A stretch of 13,986 nucleotides of DNA from Candidatus Woesearchaeota archaeon. GTDB lineage: Archaea; Nanobdellota; Nanobdellia; Woesearchaeales; 21-14-0-10-32-9. The position numbers and the translations under genes were made by a program. Numbering within the stretch: position 1 is the stretch's first letter; the number at the start of each line of letters is the position of its first letter. Below the pieces are notes generated by a model. It was not told the DNA's origin. It did not search any database and worked only from the letters and a program-made list of their open reading frames with translations. Positions 1-6,627 of the stretch are shown in pieces. The stretch covers positions 1 to 13,986 of the forward strand of contig PWLK01000076.1 in assembly GCA_003560545.1 (NCBI GenBank), given 5' to 3'.

Positions 1-78
1 GATGCAAGGAAAGCGTTTGAACTAGTCGCAGAAAGGCTTAAAGCAGGAAACGTGACAAGAAAAAACATTGACAGGTAG
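1..78 (+). CDS. C-terminal end of an unidentified protein (partial)
   Basis: An open frame enters from the left edge and ends at TAG 76-78, giving 25 residues that end in TRKNIDR. The residues look like a charged amphipathic helix and a short tail. The peptide does not resemble the RecA1 domain of Hel308, so it does not supply the half missing from the next gene. Its stop codon directly abuts the promoter element at 79. Too little is visible to name it. That it is coding is inferred only from the clean open frame and its position ahead of a promoter. Confidence 0.45.
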   Translation, partial: DARKAFELVAERLKAGNVTRKNIDR

Positions 79-110
79 GCACTGGACAAGCACTCAAAGA
101 GTTTAAATAA
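79..110 (+). promoter_or_regulatory. Promoter of the helicase gene with an upstream element shared with xseA
   Basis: GCACTGGACAAG (79-90) begins right after the upstream stop codon, followed by CAC, CAAAG and a TATA-like box TTTAAATAA (102-110). The box centre is about 27 nt before ATG 132, the spacing expected for a leaderless archaeal transcript. The same 12-mer, the following CAC and CAAAG blocks, and a TATA box recur ahead of xseA at 10948-10983. With two 2-nt gaps, 29 of 32 aligned positions match. The box itself is ordinary archaeal promoter sequence; the upstream part is a candidate regulator site. Confidence 0.6.
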
Positions 111-131
111 AACACATTGTTTCTGCAAGGA

Positions 132-1718
132 ATGAAAGGCTCTGAAATTCGGGAAGAGACTAGTGATGCAACCATAAACATAGTTCTTGATACTTTGAAA
201 AAGGAAAAGCAAGCCATAGTTTTTGTTAATACGAAGAGAGGCGCAGAAGCCTTAGCAGAAAGAATAGCAAGCAAAATAAAAGAAGTTCCCGGAAAGGAAA
301 CCTTGCTCTTAGCTGATAAAGCCGAGAAAACACTTAGCAGCCCTACGAAGCAGTGCAGGCGCCTCGGAAAAATTCTGAGAAAAAGCGTTGCGTTCCACCA
401 CTCAGGGCTGCATTACGAGCAGCGAGACATCGTAGAAACAGGGTTCCGGGAGAGAAATGTAAGGGTTATATGTGCAACTCCAACGCTTGCAGCAGGGGTT
501 GACTTGCCTGCGTACAGGGTTGTAATACGAGACCTGAAAAGGTATAGCGGGGGCTGGGGAATGCAAGGAATTCCTGTTTTGGAATACGAGCAAATGGCTG
601 GAAGAGCCGGAAGGCCTAGCTTTGACAAGGAAGGGGAAGCAGTCTGCATTGCGAATAATGTCGGTGAAAGAGAAGAAATCTGGGAGCAATACGTGAACGG
701 GTTACCCGAAGATATTCTTTCAAAGCTCGCAGTAGAACCAGTGTTAAGGACTTATGTATTAGCCCTGGTAGCCACGGGTTACGCGGGCTCATTCAAGGAA
801 CTCATGGGCTTTATGAAAAACACTTTTTACGCGCATCAATACAAGGAATTAAGCAGGCTAAAACAAGTCTTGAAAAGCACTATTAACAGCTTAGAAGAAT
901 GGGAGTTCATCCAGACAAATAAAGAAGCAGAAGACGATTTTGTAAGCGCAGACAAAATAAAAAAAGATGAAGACTTCTTGCTAAAGCCCACGAAGCTCGG
1001 GGAAAGAGTTGCAGAATTATACCTTGACCCGTTAACAGCGAATTACTTACTGAAATGCATGAGGAAAGCCGCTTCAGAGGAACACAGCACTTTCGGATTG
1101 CTGCAAATGATTAGCTGGACGCTGGAAATGAGGCCTTTGATAAGGAGCAGGCAGAAAGACATACCATTAATAGATGAAAAGCTAATGTTAGAATCAGAAA
1201 AGCTCTTAGCGGAGGAGCCAAGCAGTTTCTCGGATGAATACGATGAATTCATAGACAGCGTGAAGACAGCGTTAGTGTTAGAGGCGTGGATTGAAGAAAC
1301 AACAGAAGAACAATTACTCGAAAGATACGGGGTTACCCCTGGGGAGATGAACGCAAAAATAGAGAGAAGTGACTGGCTGCTATACTCATGCTTTGAACTA
1401 AGCAAGCTACAAGGCTTTAGGAAAGTAAGCAACGAAATACTAAAGATCAGAGTCAGGGTTAAAAGCGGAGCCAAAGAAGAATTATTGCCTTTGCTAAAAT
1501 TAAAAAACGTTGGAAGGGTAAGGGCGAGAAAGCTTTACACCAACAAAATAAAAGACTTAGGCGATGTAAAGAAAGCAAGCATAACCCTGCTCGCAGAACT
1601 CATAGGAAAGAACATTGCTTTAGACGTAAAGAAACAAGTCGGCCAGGATTTAAGCAACGAAAAAATCGTTGTAAAAAAAAATAAGAGAAAAGGCCAGGTA
1701 AGCCTAGGAGATTACTAA
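132..1718 (+). CDS. Hel308/Ski2-like helicase lacking the RecA1 domain
   Basis: This 528-residue protein matches Hel308 (Hjm), an archaeal superfamily 2 3'-5' helicase acting at stalled forks, from the start of RecA domain 2 onwards. Visible motifs are motif IV (AIVFVNTKR, about 28-36), FHHSGL (88-93), motif V (ATPTLAAGVDLP, 115-126) and motif VI (QMAGRAGRP, 154-162). The winged-helix and ratchet domains follow, and a C-terminal helix-hairpin-helix region carries the RAR signature (NVGRVRARKL). Walker A and the DEAH box of RecA1 are absent, so it cannot hydrolyse ATP alone as Hel308 does; full members are about 700 residues. The loss is not an edge effect: an in-frame TAA lies at 108-110 and a TATA box precedes the gene. 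I chose ATG 132 because it sits about 27 nt from the TATA centre; TTG 117 is the alternative. It may be one half of a split gene, a truncated pseudogene, or a repurposed fragment. Confidence 0.85.
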   Translation: MKGSEIREETSDATINIVLDTLKKEKQAIVFVNTKRGAEALAERIASKIKEVPGKETLLLADKAEKTLSSPTKQCRRLGKILRKSVAFHHSGLHYEQRDIVETGFRERNVRVICATPTLAAGVDLPAYRVVIRDLKRYSGGWGMQGIPVLEYEQMAGRAGRPSFDKEGEAVCIANNVGEREEIWEQYVNGLPEDILSKLAVEPVLRTYVLALVATGYAGSFKELMGFMKNTFYAHQYKELSRLKQVLKSTINSLEEWEFIQTNKEAEDDFVSADKIKKDEDFLLKPTKLGERVAELYLDPLTANYLLKCMRKAASEEHSTFGLLQMISWTLEMRPLIRSRQKDIPLIDEKLMLESEKLLAEEPSSFSDEYDEFIDSVKTALVLEAWIEETTEEQLLERYGVTPGEMNAKIERSDWLLYSCFELSKLQGFRKVSNEILKIRVRVKSGAKEELLPLLKLKNVGRVRARKLYTNKIKDLGDVKKASITLLAELIGKNIALDVKKQVGQDLSNEKIVVKKNKRKGQVSLGDY

Positions 1719-1726
1719 AGCAAAGG

Positions 1727-1734
1727 TTTTTAAA
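1727..1734 (+). promoter_or_regulatory. TATA-like box of the Nudix-like gene
   Basis: TTTTTAAA lies just after the helicase stop, with its centre about 29 nt before ATG 1760. This spacing favours ATG 1760 over the in-frame ATG 1739, which would fall upstream of the predicted transcription start. Confidence 0.5.
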
Positions 1735-1759
1735 GAAAATGGCCGCACATCCTTTTTCT

Positions 1760-2242
1760 ATGGAATTACTAAAAGAAGTCTCAGACGGACTAATACCGAG
1801 CAAGAAAATACTTGAAGAGTTCAAGGAAAGAAACGCGGCAAGAGCAGTCCTCCTCGACAAGGAGAACAAAGTTGCACTAATCTACAACCCCGAACACAAA
1901 CACCACAAACTCCTGGGAAGAGGCTTAAAAGAAAACGAGAAACCAGAAGAAGCCATCAGGGAACTAGCCGAAACCACAGGATCAGAACCAAACATATTAG
2001 GAGAAATAGGAAAAGTAGTAGAATACAGGCATAAATACAAACTAAACCAGACATCATATGGCTACCTCGCACGGGTTTCAGGAGAAATAAAAAATAACGG
2101 TGTGAAATGGGTATCCCTAGGAGAAGCCCTCGAATTACTTGAAAAAGACGAGCCCTCAAATTACGAAGGAAGCTTCATAGTAAAAAGAGAACTTGGCTTT
2201 CTCAGAAGAGCCAGAAGGATTCTTCAGATGAAAAGCTTATAA
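1760..2242 (+). CDS. Nudix-fold protein with a degenerate Nudix box
   Basis: Nudix enzymes hydrolyse nucleoside diphosphates linked to another moiety, using metal ions held by the box GX5EX7REUXEEXGU. Here the segment from GRGLKEN to IRELAETTGS keeps the glycine, the RE pair, one Glu and the final Gly. The first consensus Glu is Asn (Glu sits one residue away) and the second Glu of EE is Thr, so a usual metal ligand is missing. The preceding beta strands (ARAVLLDKENKVALIYNPE) and the WVSLGEALELL segment after the box fit the fold. From ATG 1760 it is 160 residues, a normal Nudix length. It follows the helicase fragment by about 40 nt with its own TATA box, and its end overlaps the convergent NMD3 gene by 6 nt. 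It may hydrolyse an unknown nucleotide weakly or act as a non-catalytic binder. Confidence 0.7.
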   Translation: MELLKEVSDGLIPSKKILEEFKERNAARAVLLDKENKVALIYNPEHKHHKLLGRGLKENEKPEEAIRELAETTGSEPNILGEIGKVVEYRHKYKLNQTSYGYLARVSGEIKNNGVKWVSLGEALELLEKDEPSNYEGSFIVKRELGFLRRARRILQMKSL

Positions 2243-3202
2243 AACGTAATACTTGTTCTTATACCTGACAAACCTGGCTTTCTGCCCTGGAACAAACTTA
2301 ATCTTTAAAGGATTCAAAGCCTTAACCGGCTGGTACGTGTCAGGCCTTAAAACACTCAAGCCCGGCTCAACCTGCACCACACTAGTCTTTTCCTTACCCA
2401 AGACTTTAAAAGACTCCGCGTTACCAGCAGAATAAGAAAAAGTTGTCTTCTTACCAGTCTCAAGGTTTACACCAGTAATTATCTTCTCAGTTTTCTTAAC
2501 AAGAACAGGCCTCTCATCAACAACCACAACATCCCCCTCCCTGAACGGAGGAAGCTCAACCAAGACGTTCTGCCTAAAAATATCCTTGCTAGTCTGCTTG
2601 TCCTTGGAAAAAAGCTGGGGGTTCTCACTAATATAACCTCCGAAGTTCCGCACAAGCTTTAGCGCAAGAGGACGCATCTTCTTCTTAGCAGTAAAATAAT
2701 AATCAACACTACTCTTCTTATCAACAACCTTGTTCACCAAAACATCTTTCTTAGAACGCCTTAACACGAATTTCTTCACATAATCCTTGGATTCAGTTGT
2801 AGCATTCCTAAGCTGGAGTACGCCTTCATAATAAGTAGAACCCACTTTGGAAATCCCAGGAGAATATGTTACCTCAACTTCCACGGGCAACAAGAACTCC
2901 CTATCCTCGTAAGCAACAGCCAAAGGTATTTCTTTTTTCAGCCCGGGCTTATCAAGCAAGTCCTTGTACTCCTCCAAACCCGCTGTTAACACCACGGTTT
3001 CTTCTTTAACGCTTTGCCTTAATAACTTCTCAGAAAGGCTTCTCAGATCCCTGAAACCACGCCATTGACCTTTATGAAAGTAGCGCTTTGAAGGGCAGAG
3101 TTTTATCTTTACAGGCTTGTACTCCAAGGTTTTCTCCTCGCATGAAGCACAAAAAACTCCTTTTTTTACTTTCTTCCCGCATTTAGGGCAAAATTTGTCC
3201 AT
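2237..3202 (-). CDS. nmd3: NMD3 family ribosome-associated protein
   Basis: NMD3 binds the large ribosomal subunit; in eukaryotes it is the 60S export adaptor, and its archaeal role is probably in subunit maturation or quality control. The 321-residue product opens with a zinc ribbon (Cys 5, 8, 18, 21: CPKC and CASC). The second ribbon is reduced: where family members usually have another CxxC before the aromatic HKGxW stretch, this one has CPSKRYFHKGQW with a single Cys. The middle has the typical SSVDYYFTAKKKMRPLAL and FGGYISENPQL segments, followed by LPPFREGDVVVV and a beta-rich C-terminus. I placed the start at MDKFCPKCG (3202) rather than an upstream in-frame ATG, because the TATA sequence lies about 27 nt upstream on the minus strand and the zinc ribbon begins there. 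The stop overlaps the convergent Nudix-like gene. Confidence 0.88.
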   Translation of the reverse strand: MDKFCPKCGKKVKKGVFCASCEEKTLEYKPVKIKLCPSKRYFHKGQWRGFRDLRSLSEKLLRQSVKEETVVLTAGLEEYKDLLDKPGLKKEIPLAVAYEDREFLLPVEVEVTYSPGISKVGSTYYEGVLQLRNATTESKDYVKKFVLRRSKKDVLVNKVVDKKSSVDYYFTAKKKMRPLALKLVRNFGGYISENPQLFSKDKQTSKDIFRQNVLVELPPFREGDVVVVDERPVLVKKTEKIITGVNLETGKKTTFSYSAGNAESFKVLGKEKTSVVQVEPGLSVLRPDTYQPVKALNPLKIKFVPGQKARFVRYKNKYYVL

Positions 3203-3222
3203 AGAACAAGGCGGTATAAAAG

Positions 3223-3247
3223 AATTTATAAATATGTCCTTAATATC
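3223..3247. promoter_or_regulatory. Divergent AT-rich promoter region for nmd3 (-) and signal peptidase (+)
   Basis: AATTTATAAATA (3223-3234) reads as a TATA box on both strands. On the minus strand it is centred about 27 nt from the nmd3 start at 3202. On the plus strand either it or the nearby TTAATATC could drive the signal peptidase start at 3267. Only 64 nt separate the two starts, so the two genes probably share this control region. Confidence 0.5.
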
Positions 3248-3266
3248 ACTTTTTTGCCTAAAAAAA

Positions 3267-3896
3267 ATGGGATGGGAAGACATTAAAGGATTCTTGAAAA
3301 AAACGTGGCGGTTCATCTGGCACAGCAACTCCTTAGCCAGCTGGATTGTTAACATATTACTAGCCTTTATAATTATAAAATACGTTTTCTACCCCAGTGT
3401 AAGCCTCGCGGTTGGCACAGAAGTCCCTGTGGTGGCAGTCATAAGCAACAGCATGGAGCATCCTGATAACTGGGAGAACTCACCCGCAGTATGCGAGAAC
3501 GGGAGGTGTGTCCAGGAAGAATGGTATTTGGAGATGAACATCACGCCCGAAGACTTCCAAGAATTCCCGTTCAACAACGGTTTTAACAAAGGAGATATCA
3601 TGCTGGTAAGAGGGCGTCCTGCTTCGGAGATAGAAGTAGGCGATGTTATCGTCTTTGACTCAGGCAGGAGTATCCCCATTATTCACAGGGTTGTAGCAAT
3701 AGGAGAAAGGAACGATAATTACAGGTTTGCAACCAAAGGAGATAACAACCCAGGGCAGATCAGGAACCAATTCATCGACGAAACGAGGATCTCCCAGGAA
3801 GACGTTTTCGGCGTTGCATACGGCAGGATTCCATACCTCGGCTATGTAAAGATTTTGTTCACGGATTACATCGTGACACCTCTTACAGGCGGGTAA
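3267..3896 (+). CDS. Archaeal/ER-type signal peptidase I
   Basis: Signal peptidase I cleaves signal peptides from proteins exported by Sec. The 209-residue protein has one N-terminal membrane helix (about 23-42). The catalytic serine follows in VISNSMEHP (Ser62), then KGDIMLVRG, GDVIVF, and IIHRVVAI with His140 where bacterial enzymes have Lys, then TKGDNN with Asp159. The Ser-His arrangement places it with Sec11 and archaeal enzymes. About 45 residues between the serine and KGDIM include a CENGRC cysteine pair, which could form a disulfide in this exported region. ATG 3267 is preferred; an in-frame ATG 3234 lies in the promoter itself. The gene diverges from nmd3. Substrates probably include exported proteins encoded nearby, such as those at 10231 and 13370; that link is inferred. 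Confidence 0.9.
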   Translation: MGWEDIKGFLKKTWRFIWHSNSLASWIVNILLAFIIIKYVFYPSVSLAVGTEVPVVAVISNSMEHPDNWENSPAVCENGRCVQEEWYLEMNITPEDFQEFPFNNGFNKGDIMLVRGRPASEIEVGDVIVFDSGRSIPIIHRVVAIGERNDNYRFATKGDNNPGQIRNQFIDETRISQEDVFGVAYGRIPYLGYVKILFTDYIVTPLTGG

Positions 3897-3936
3897 AAGA
3901 AAAACTTTTTCTAGTCATGAAACATCCCTTCTTCCT

Positions 3937-4497
3937 ATGAAACGAGAATCAAGGGTCTTAGGGGTTGATGATGCTCCTTTTGACAAGGATAACAAGAAGG
4001 AAAAGGTCTTGGTTGTAGGCGTGGTTTTCCGAGGCGGAAATTTCATGGACGGAGTCATATCAGGAAATGTTCTTGTCGACGGAGAAGATGCTACTGACGA
4101 GATTGCCAGGATGGTAAAGGACTCTAAGTTTTACCATGACTTAAAATGTATCATGCTTAAAGGTATTGCTGTTGCAGGCCTGAATGTTATCGATATTAAA
4201 CGTTTGTTCAAAGAAACAGGTATTCCTGTAATGGTTGTGATGAGAAAGAACCCAGGGAAAGATATTGTTTCCGTTCTTGAAAAGCTTGGCATGGACGAAA
4301 AAACAAGGATGGTTGAGAAAGCCGGCGGGATTGCCGAGGTTAACGGGTTGTTTATACAAAGCGCTGGCCTGGAGAGATCCGAAATAAAGGAATTATTAGA
4401 AGTTACGGTTACGCGTTCAGGCATCCCTGAACCATTAAGGGTTGCACATCTCATTGCCGGGGGCGTCGTGAACGGGGAGAGCAAGGGGAAAGCATGA
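3937..4497 (+). CDS. DUF99 family protein
   Basis: The 186 residues carry the DUF99 pattern: ESRVLGVDDAPF at the start, VVGVVFRGG, an IMLKGIAVAGLNVIDI strand and helix, then TGIPVMVVMRKNP. DUF99 is an archaeal family with a fold related to endonuclease V; its biochemical role is not settled. The Asp pair in GVDDAPF sits where endonuclease V-like folds place an acidic residue on the first strand. The gene ends in an ATGA overlap with the downstream receiver/P-loop gene, so the two are probably translated together. No clear TATA box lies at the usual spacing; a poor CTTTTTCTAG is near 3905-3914. A 7-codon frame at 3917-3940 overlaps the start by ATGA and may be chance. Confidence 0.85.
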   Translation: MKRESRVLGVDDAPFDKDNKKEKVLVVGVVFRGGNFMDGVISGNVLVDGEDATDEIARMVKDSKFYHDLKCIMLKGIAVAGLNVIDIKRLFKETGIPVMVVMRKNPGKDIVSVLEKLGMDEKTRMVEKAGGIAEVNGLFIQSAGLERSEIKELLEVTVTRSGIPEPLRVAHLIAGGVVNGESKGKA

Positions 4498-5456
4498 AAA
4501 AAAATGTTCTGATAGCGGAAGATGAAGAAATATTTGTAGAGTTAATGGAAGATTTCATAGGCCAACGCGATGAAGATACACCTGGAATAGAATACGAAGT
4601 GGAAAGCACGACGTGCATAAGGGAAGCAGAGCAAAAAATACTCAGCGAAAAATACGACTTGGTGTTTCTTGATAACAATTTTAAAGGACAGGAAGACAGC
4701 GGGATGGGCCTGATGAAGAAACTTCCTGAAAACGTAAAGAAACAAACAAAGATAGCAATGATAACAGGGCATCATAACCTGGAACTCCTTCAGGAATTCA
4801 TAGAACTAGGAGGGGTAAACTATGTTAAGAAAGGAAACCTTAACATGGTTAAAAACCTTGAAAAAACACTTGAACTTATCGAAGAAGAAATACCAAAACC
4901 AGAAAAGCCGTTGCTATACGTACTACACGCTGCGAGCGGAACTGGTAAAAGCGAAACAATCAAGCATATCACGAACAACGTGCCATACACAAAGGAAATA
5001 AAGAAGTACGCCACGGGAATATACGGGGAAGATAATGAGAACTTCCCAGACATACTCCTTTTAAAAGAAGAAATAATCAAGCCGGACTGGATAGTGTATG
5101 AAAGAGAAAAAGAAAAAGTCGCTGTCAATCCAAGGGATATAAAAGAAGGACTCGAAGGAGGATATGATTGTTTCTTCGCCACGGGAAACCCTGCGCAGGC
5201 AAGAGCCCTACAAGTAATGTTCCCGTCTTACACACTGGGGATGTACATACACCCCGAAGATGATAATGATTGGAAACGCCTTCTCCGGAAGAGGCCTGCA
5301 GCAGATACAAGAACATTTACATACAGGCAAGAAATAAGAGATAGGATACTTCACAGGAAACACAAGTTAAAATACGACAGGGTTATCATGAACGAAGACT
5401 TCTTCAACCTGCCCTTAGAGATAAGAGAACATATAAAGAACAAAAGAAAATATTAA
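4494..5456 (+). CDS. Response-regulator receiver domain fused to guanylate-kinase-like P-loop domain
   Basis: Residues 1-130 form a receiver (REC) domain: acidic pair E9-D10, phospho-acceptor D60 in LVFLDNN, switch Thr91 in AMITGHH, and Lys112 in NYVKKGN. These are the residues needed for Asp phosphorylation. A linker with PKPEKP leads to a P-loop at 146-153 (AASGTGKS). The rest resembles guanylate kinase: VYEREKEKVAVNPRDIKEGL, GGYDCFFATG, a FPSYTLGMYIHPED strand, an Arg-rich lid (KRLLRKR), YRQEIRDRI, and KYDRVIMNED near the end. Guanylate kinases convert GMP and ATP to GDP and ADP; whether this domain is active is unknown. No DNA-binding output domain is visible. The start overlaps the DUF99 stop by ATGA, and the end overlaps the convergent AbrB-PhoU-like gene by 4 nt. 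No histidine kinase is present in the window. Confidence 0.8.
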   Translation: MKKNVLIAEDEEIFVELMEDFIGQRDEDTPGIEYEVESTTCIREAEQKILSEKYDLVFLDNNFKGQEDSGMGLMKKLPENVKKQTKIAMITGHHNLELLQEFIELGGVNYVKKGNLNMVKNLEKTLELIEEEIPKPEKPLLYVLHAASGTGKSETIKHITNNVPYTKEIKKYATGIYGEDNENFPDILLLKEEIIKPDWIVYEREKEKVAVNPRDIKEGLEGGYDCFFATGNPAQARALQVMFPSYTLGMYIHPEDDNDWKRLLRKRPAADTRTFTYRQEIRDRILHRKHKLKYDRVIMNEDFFNLPLEIREHIKNKRKY

Positions 5457-6391
5457 TATTCGCCGTCAAGCCTTAAACGGCACTCCACTAAGACTTGGAG
5501 GAACTCCGGTATTTCCCTGAACAAAACCATTATCGAAAGAACTTTAGGATCTGACTTCATAGCATAAATCTTTTGCTTGATCTTATCCCTTCTACTCTCC
5601 AAATCATAGGCAAGCTTCAAGTCCTTGGAAAAGAAAAACTTGTGGAACACCCTCATTGCCTCGGTAACATCGGAAACAATCTCAACTGATTCCTTGGGAA
5701 AAGAAATATTATACCGGGCCTTATCCCTTTCTGCTTCTTTCAACAAATCCATGATTTTATCTAAGACAGCGAATATCTGGTAAAGCGTTAAAGCATCACT
5801 AGTATCCTTAACAGCGCCCTTGCTTATCAGGCGCATGCAATAATTAATAAACTTAGTAACAATCATATGGTGGTGCTCAACAGGGTAAGTATCGTCATCT
5901 TTATCCTTCAGGCATCGCTCGAATTCCTCAAACGCCTCTATTATCAGCATCCCAGTTCTCTTCATCAGTACAGCAAAATCTTTCTTTGAGTCCTCAGAGA
6001 TCTGGCGTATCTGCACAAAATCCTTTGTTTGCTTAACTATTTCAACGCCGATAAACCTTGTTATAACATTTTGTATTACTGATAAGACTTGCACCTCTTT
6101 TTTCTTCCTGAAATGCTTTGTTTTCTGGTTCTTGAAATGAACGTTGATTTCATCATAGCCCTTCCTGTACATACCCTGCAGGTATACGAGGATTGAAGTC
6201 CTGTCCAGGCCTGTTATGTCTATGGTTACAGAAAGGTCTTTAGGCAGGGCTTTCGTTGTTATCTCAAGAGAGTTCTGTTTTTCAAGAACATCTAATTCAT
6301 CCCCTCCCTTAACATTATGCCTTTTCACCCATTTAGAAGGCAGGGAAATTATGAGGGAGCTCGGCCCGTGCTTAACAACTTTACGTTTCAT
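5453..6391 (-). CDS. AbrB-type DNA-binding / PhoU-like domain protein
   Basis: The 312-residue protein starts with an AbrB/SpoVT-like swapped-hairpin domain (about 1-45: KRKVVKHGPSSLIISLPSKW, then GGDELDVLEK). Two long helical regions with PhoU-like character follow, such as ILVYLQGMYRKGYDEINVHF, MKRTGMLIIEAFEEFERCL and KARYNISFPKESVEIVSDVTEAMRV. Archaeal proteins of this layout are annotated as phosphate uptake or PhoU-like regulators; phosphate control is an inference here because no pst transporter is nearby. I chose MKRKVV (start 6391) over an in-frame ATG 8 codons upstream because the minus-strand TATA box lies about 27 nt from it and the AbrB domain begins at once. The promoter TATA sits inside a 6+6 palindrome that could be its own operator. 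Confidence 0.82.
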   Translation of the reverse strand: MKRKVVKHGPSSLIISLPSKWVKRHNVKGGDELDVLEKQNSLEITTKALPKDLSVTIDITGLDRTSILVYLQGMYRKGYDEINVHFKNQKTKHFRKKKEVQVLSVIQNVITRFIGVEIVKQTKDFVQIRQISEDSKKDFAVLMKRTGMLIIEAFEEFERCLKDKDDDTYPVEHHHMIVTKFINYCMRLISKGAVKDTSDALTLYQIFAVLDKIMDLLKEAERDKARYNISFPKESVEIVSDVTEAMRVFHKFFFSKDLKLAYDLESRRDKIKQKIYAMKSDPKVLSIMVLFREIPEFLQVLVECRLRLDGEY

Positions 6392-6409
6392 AAGAAAGAG
6401 CGAATACAC

Positions 6410-6425
6410 AAGCATTTATATGCTT
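6410..6425 (-). promoter_or_regulatory. Promoter of the AbrB-PhoU-like gene within a palindrome
   Basis: On the minus strand the sequence is AAGCATATAAATGCTT: perfect 6-nt arms AAGCAT/ATGCTT around the TATA core, centred about 27 nt upstream of ATG 6391. A factor bound here would block TBP. AbrB-type proteins bind short AT-rich palindromes, so autorepression is plausible but inferred. On the plus strand the same hairpin followed by a T run could also be read as a terminator. Confidence 0.5.
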
Positions 6426-6470
6426 TTTTATTTTTAGATATATATTTGTGAGGTAATATCAACAATAATA

Positions 6471-6478
6471 ATATAAAT
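6471..6478 (+). promoter_or_regulatory. TATA-like box upstream of the possible structured RNA
   Basis: ATATAAAT followed by GC repeats the decamer found in the divergent AbrB-PhoU promoter palindrome. A transcript would start near 6500. No leaderless ATG lies there, and the next features are the hairpin at 6517-6571 and the tRNA, so it could drive a non-coding RNA. Low confidence, because AT-rich boxes are common here. Confidence 0.35.
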
Positions 6479-6516
6479 GCATGGAAACCACAAAAAAAGA
6501 TATATTTCTACTCAAT

Positions 6517-6571
6517 GGCAGGGGCTAACACATAGAAACCCTCCCCAGGGCGAAACAAAACAGCCTCTGCC
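6517..6571 (+). ncRNA. Possible structured RNA in the intergenic region
   Basis: GGCAGGGGCT (6517-6526) can pair with AGCCTCTGCC (6562-6571) over 10 pairs with one G-U. The enclosed A-rich segments flank a small inner hairpin, CCCT (6539-6542) against AGGG (6547-6550), with a CCCC loop. The region is otherwise without a gene and is GC-richer than its surroundings. It does not match a C/D box guide (no RUGAUGA or CUGA boxes) and fits the H/ACA geometry poorly. It could be a small RNA, a terminator or leader, or chance pairing. Confidence 0.35.
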
Positions 6572-6590
6572 CTTCACTCCCACCACAAAC

Positions 6591-6600
6591 TATAAATAAA
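6591..6600 (+). promoter_or_regulatory. TATA box of tRNA-Pro
   Basis: TATAAATAAA lies with its centre about 33 nt before the first tRNA base, consistent with a short 5' leader removed by RNase P. Confidence 0.6.
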
Positions 6601-6627
6601 CACCAAAAACCAACCCCCACAAGGAAA

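Noticed and set aside
1..78. Upstream fragment as the missing RecA1 half of the helicase
   Set aside because: The 25 residues show no resemblance to the end of Hel308 RecA1, and a separate promoter element follows.
117..131. TTG 117 as the helicase start
   Set aside because: It lies about 12 nt after the TATA box centre, upstream of the expected transcription start; ATG 132 fits the spacing.
1043..1474. Antisense frame of 143 codons within the helicase gene
   Set aside because: Ser/Leu-rich shadow of a well-supported coding region, with no promoter of its own.
3917..3940. Seven-codon mini-frame (MKHPFFL) overlapping the DUF99 start by ATGA
   Set aside because: It could be a leader peptide, but there is no well-placed TATA box or ribosome-binding site and such short frames arise often by chance.
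6410..6435. Hairpin plus T run as a plus-strand terminator
   Set aside because: No plus-strand gene ends there, and the sequence is better explained as the promoter of the minus-strand gene.
6517..6588. H/ACA guide RNA interpretation of the hairpin
   Set aside because: The upper stem has only 4 pairs, and the distance from it to any ACA is well over the usual 14-16 nt; no K-turn is visible.
6477..6599. 40-codon frame across the intergenic region (MHGNHKKRY...)
   Set aside because: Its ATG lies inside the TATA-like box, it has no ribosome-binding site, and its composition is not protein-like.
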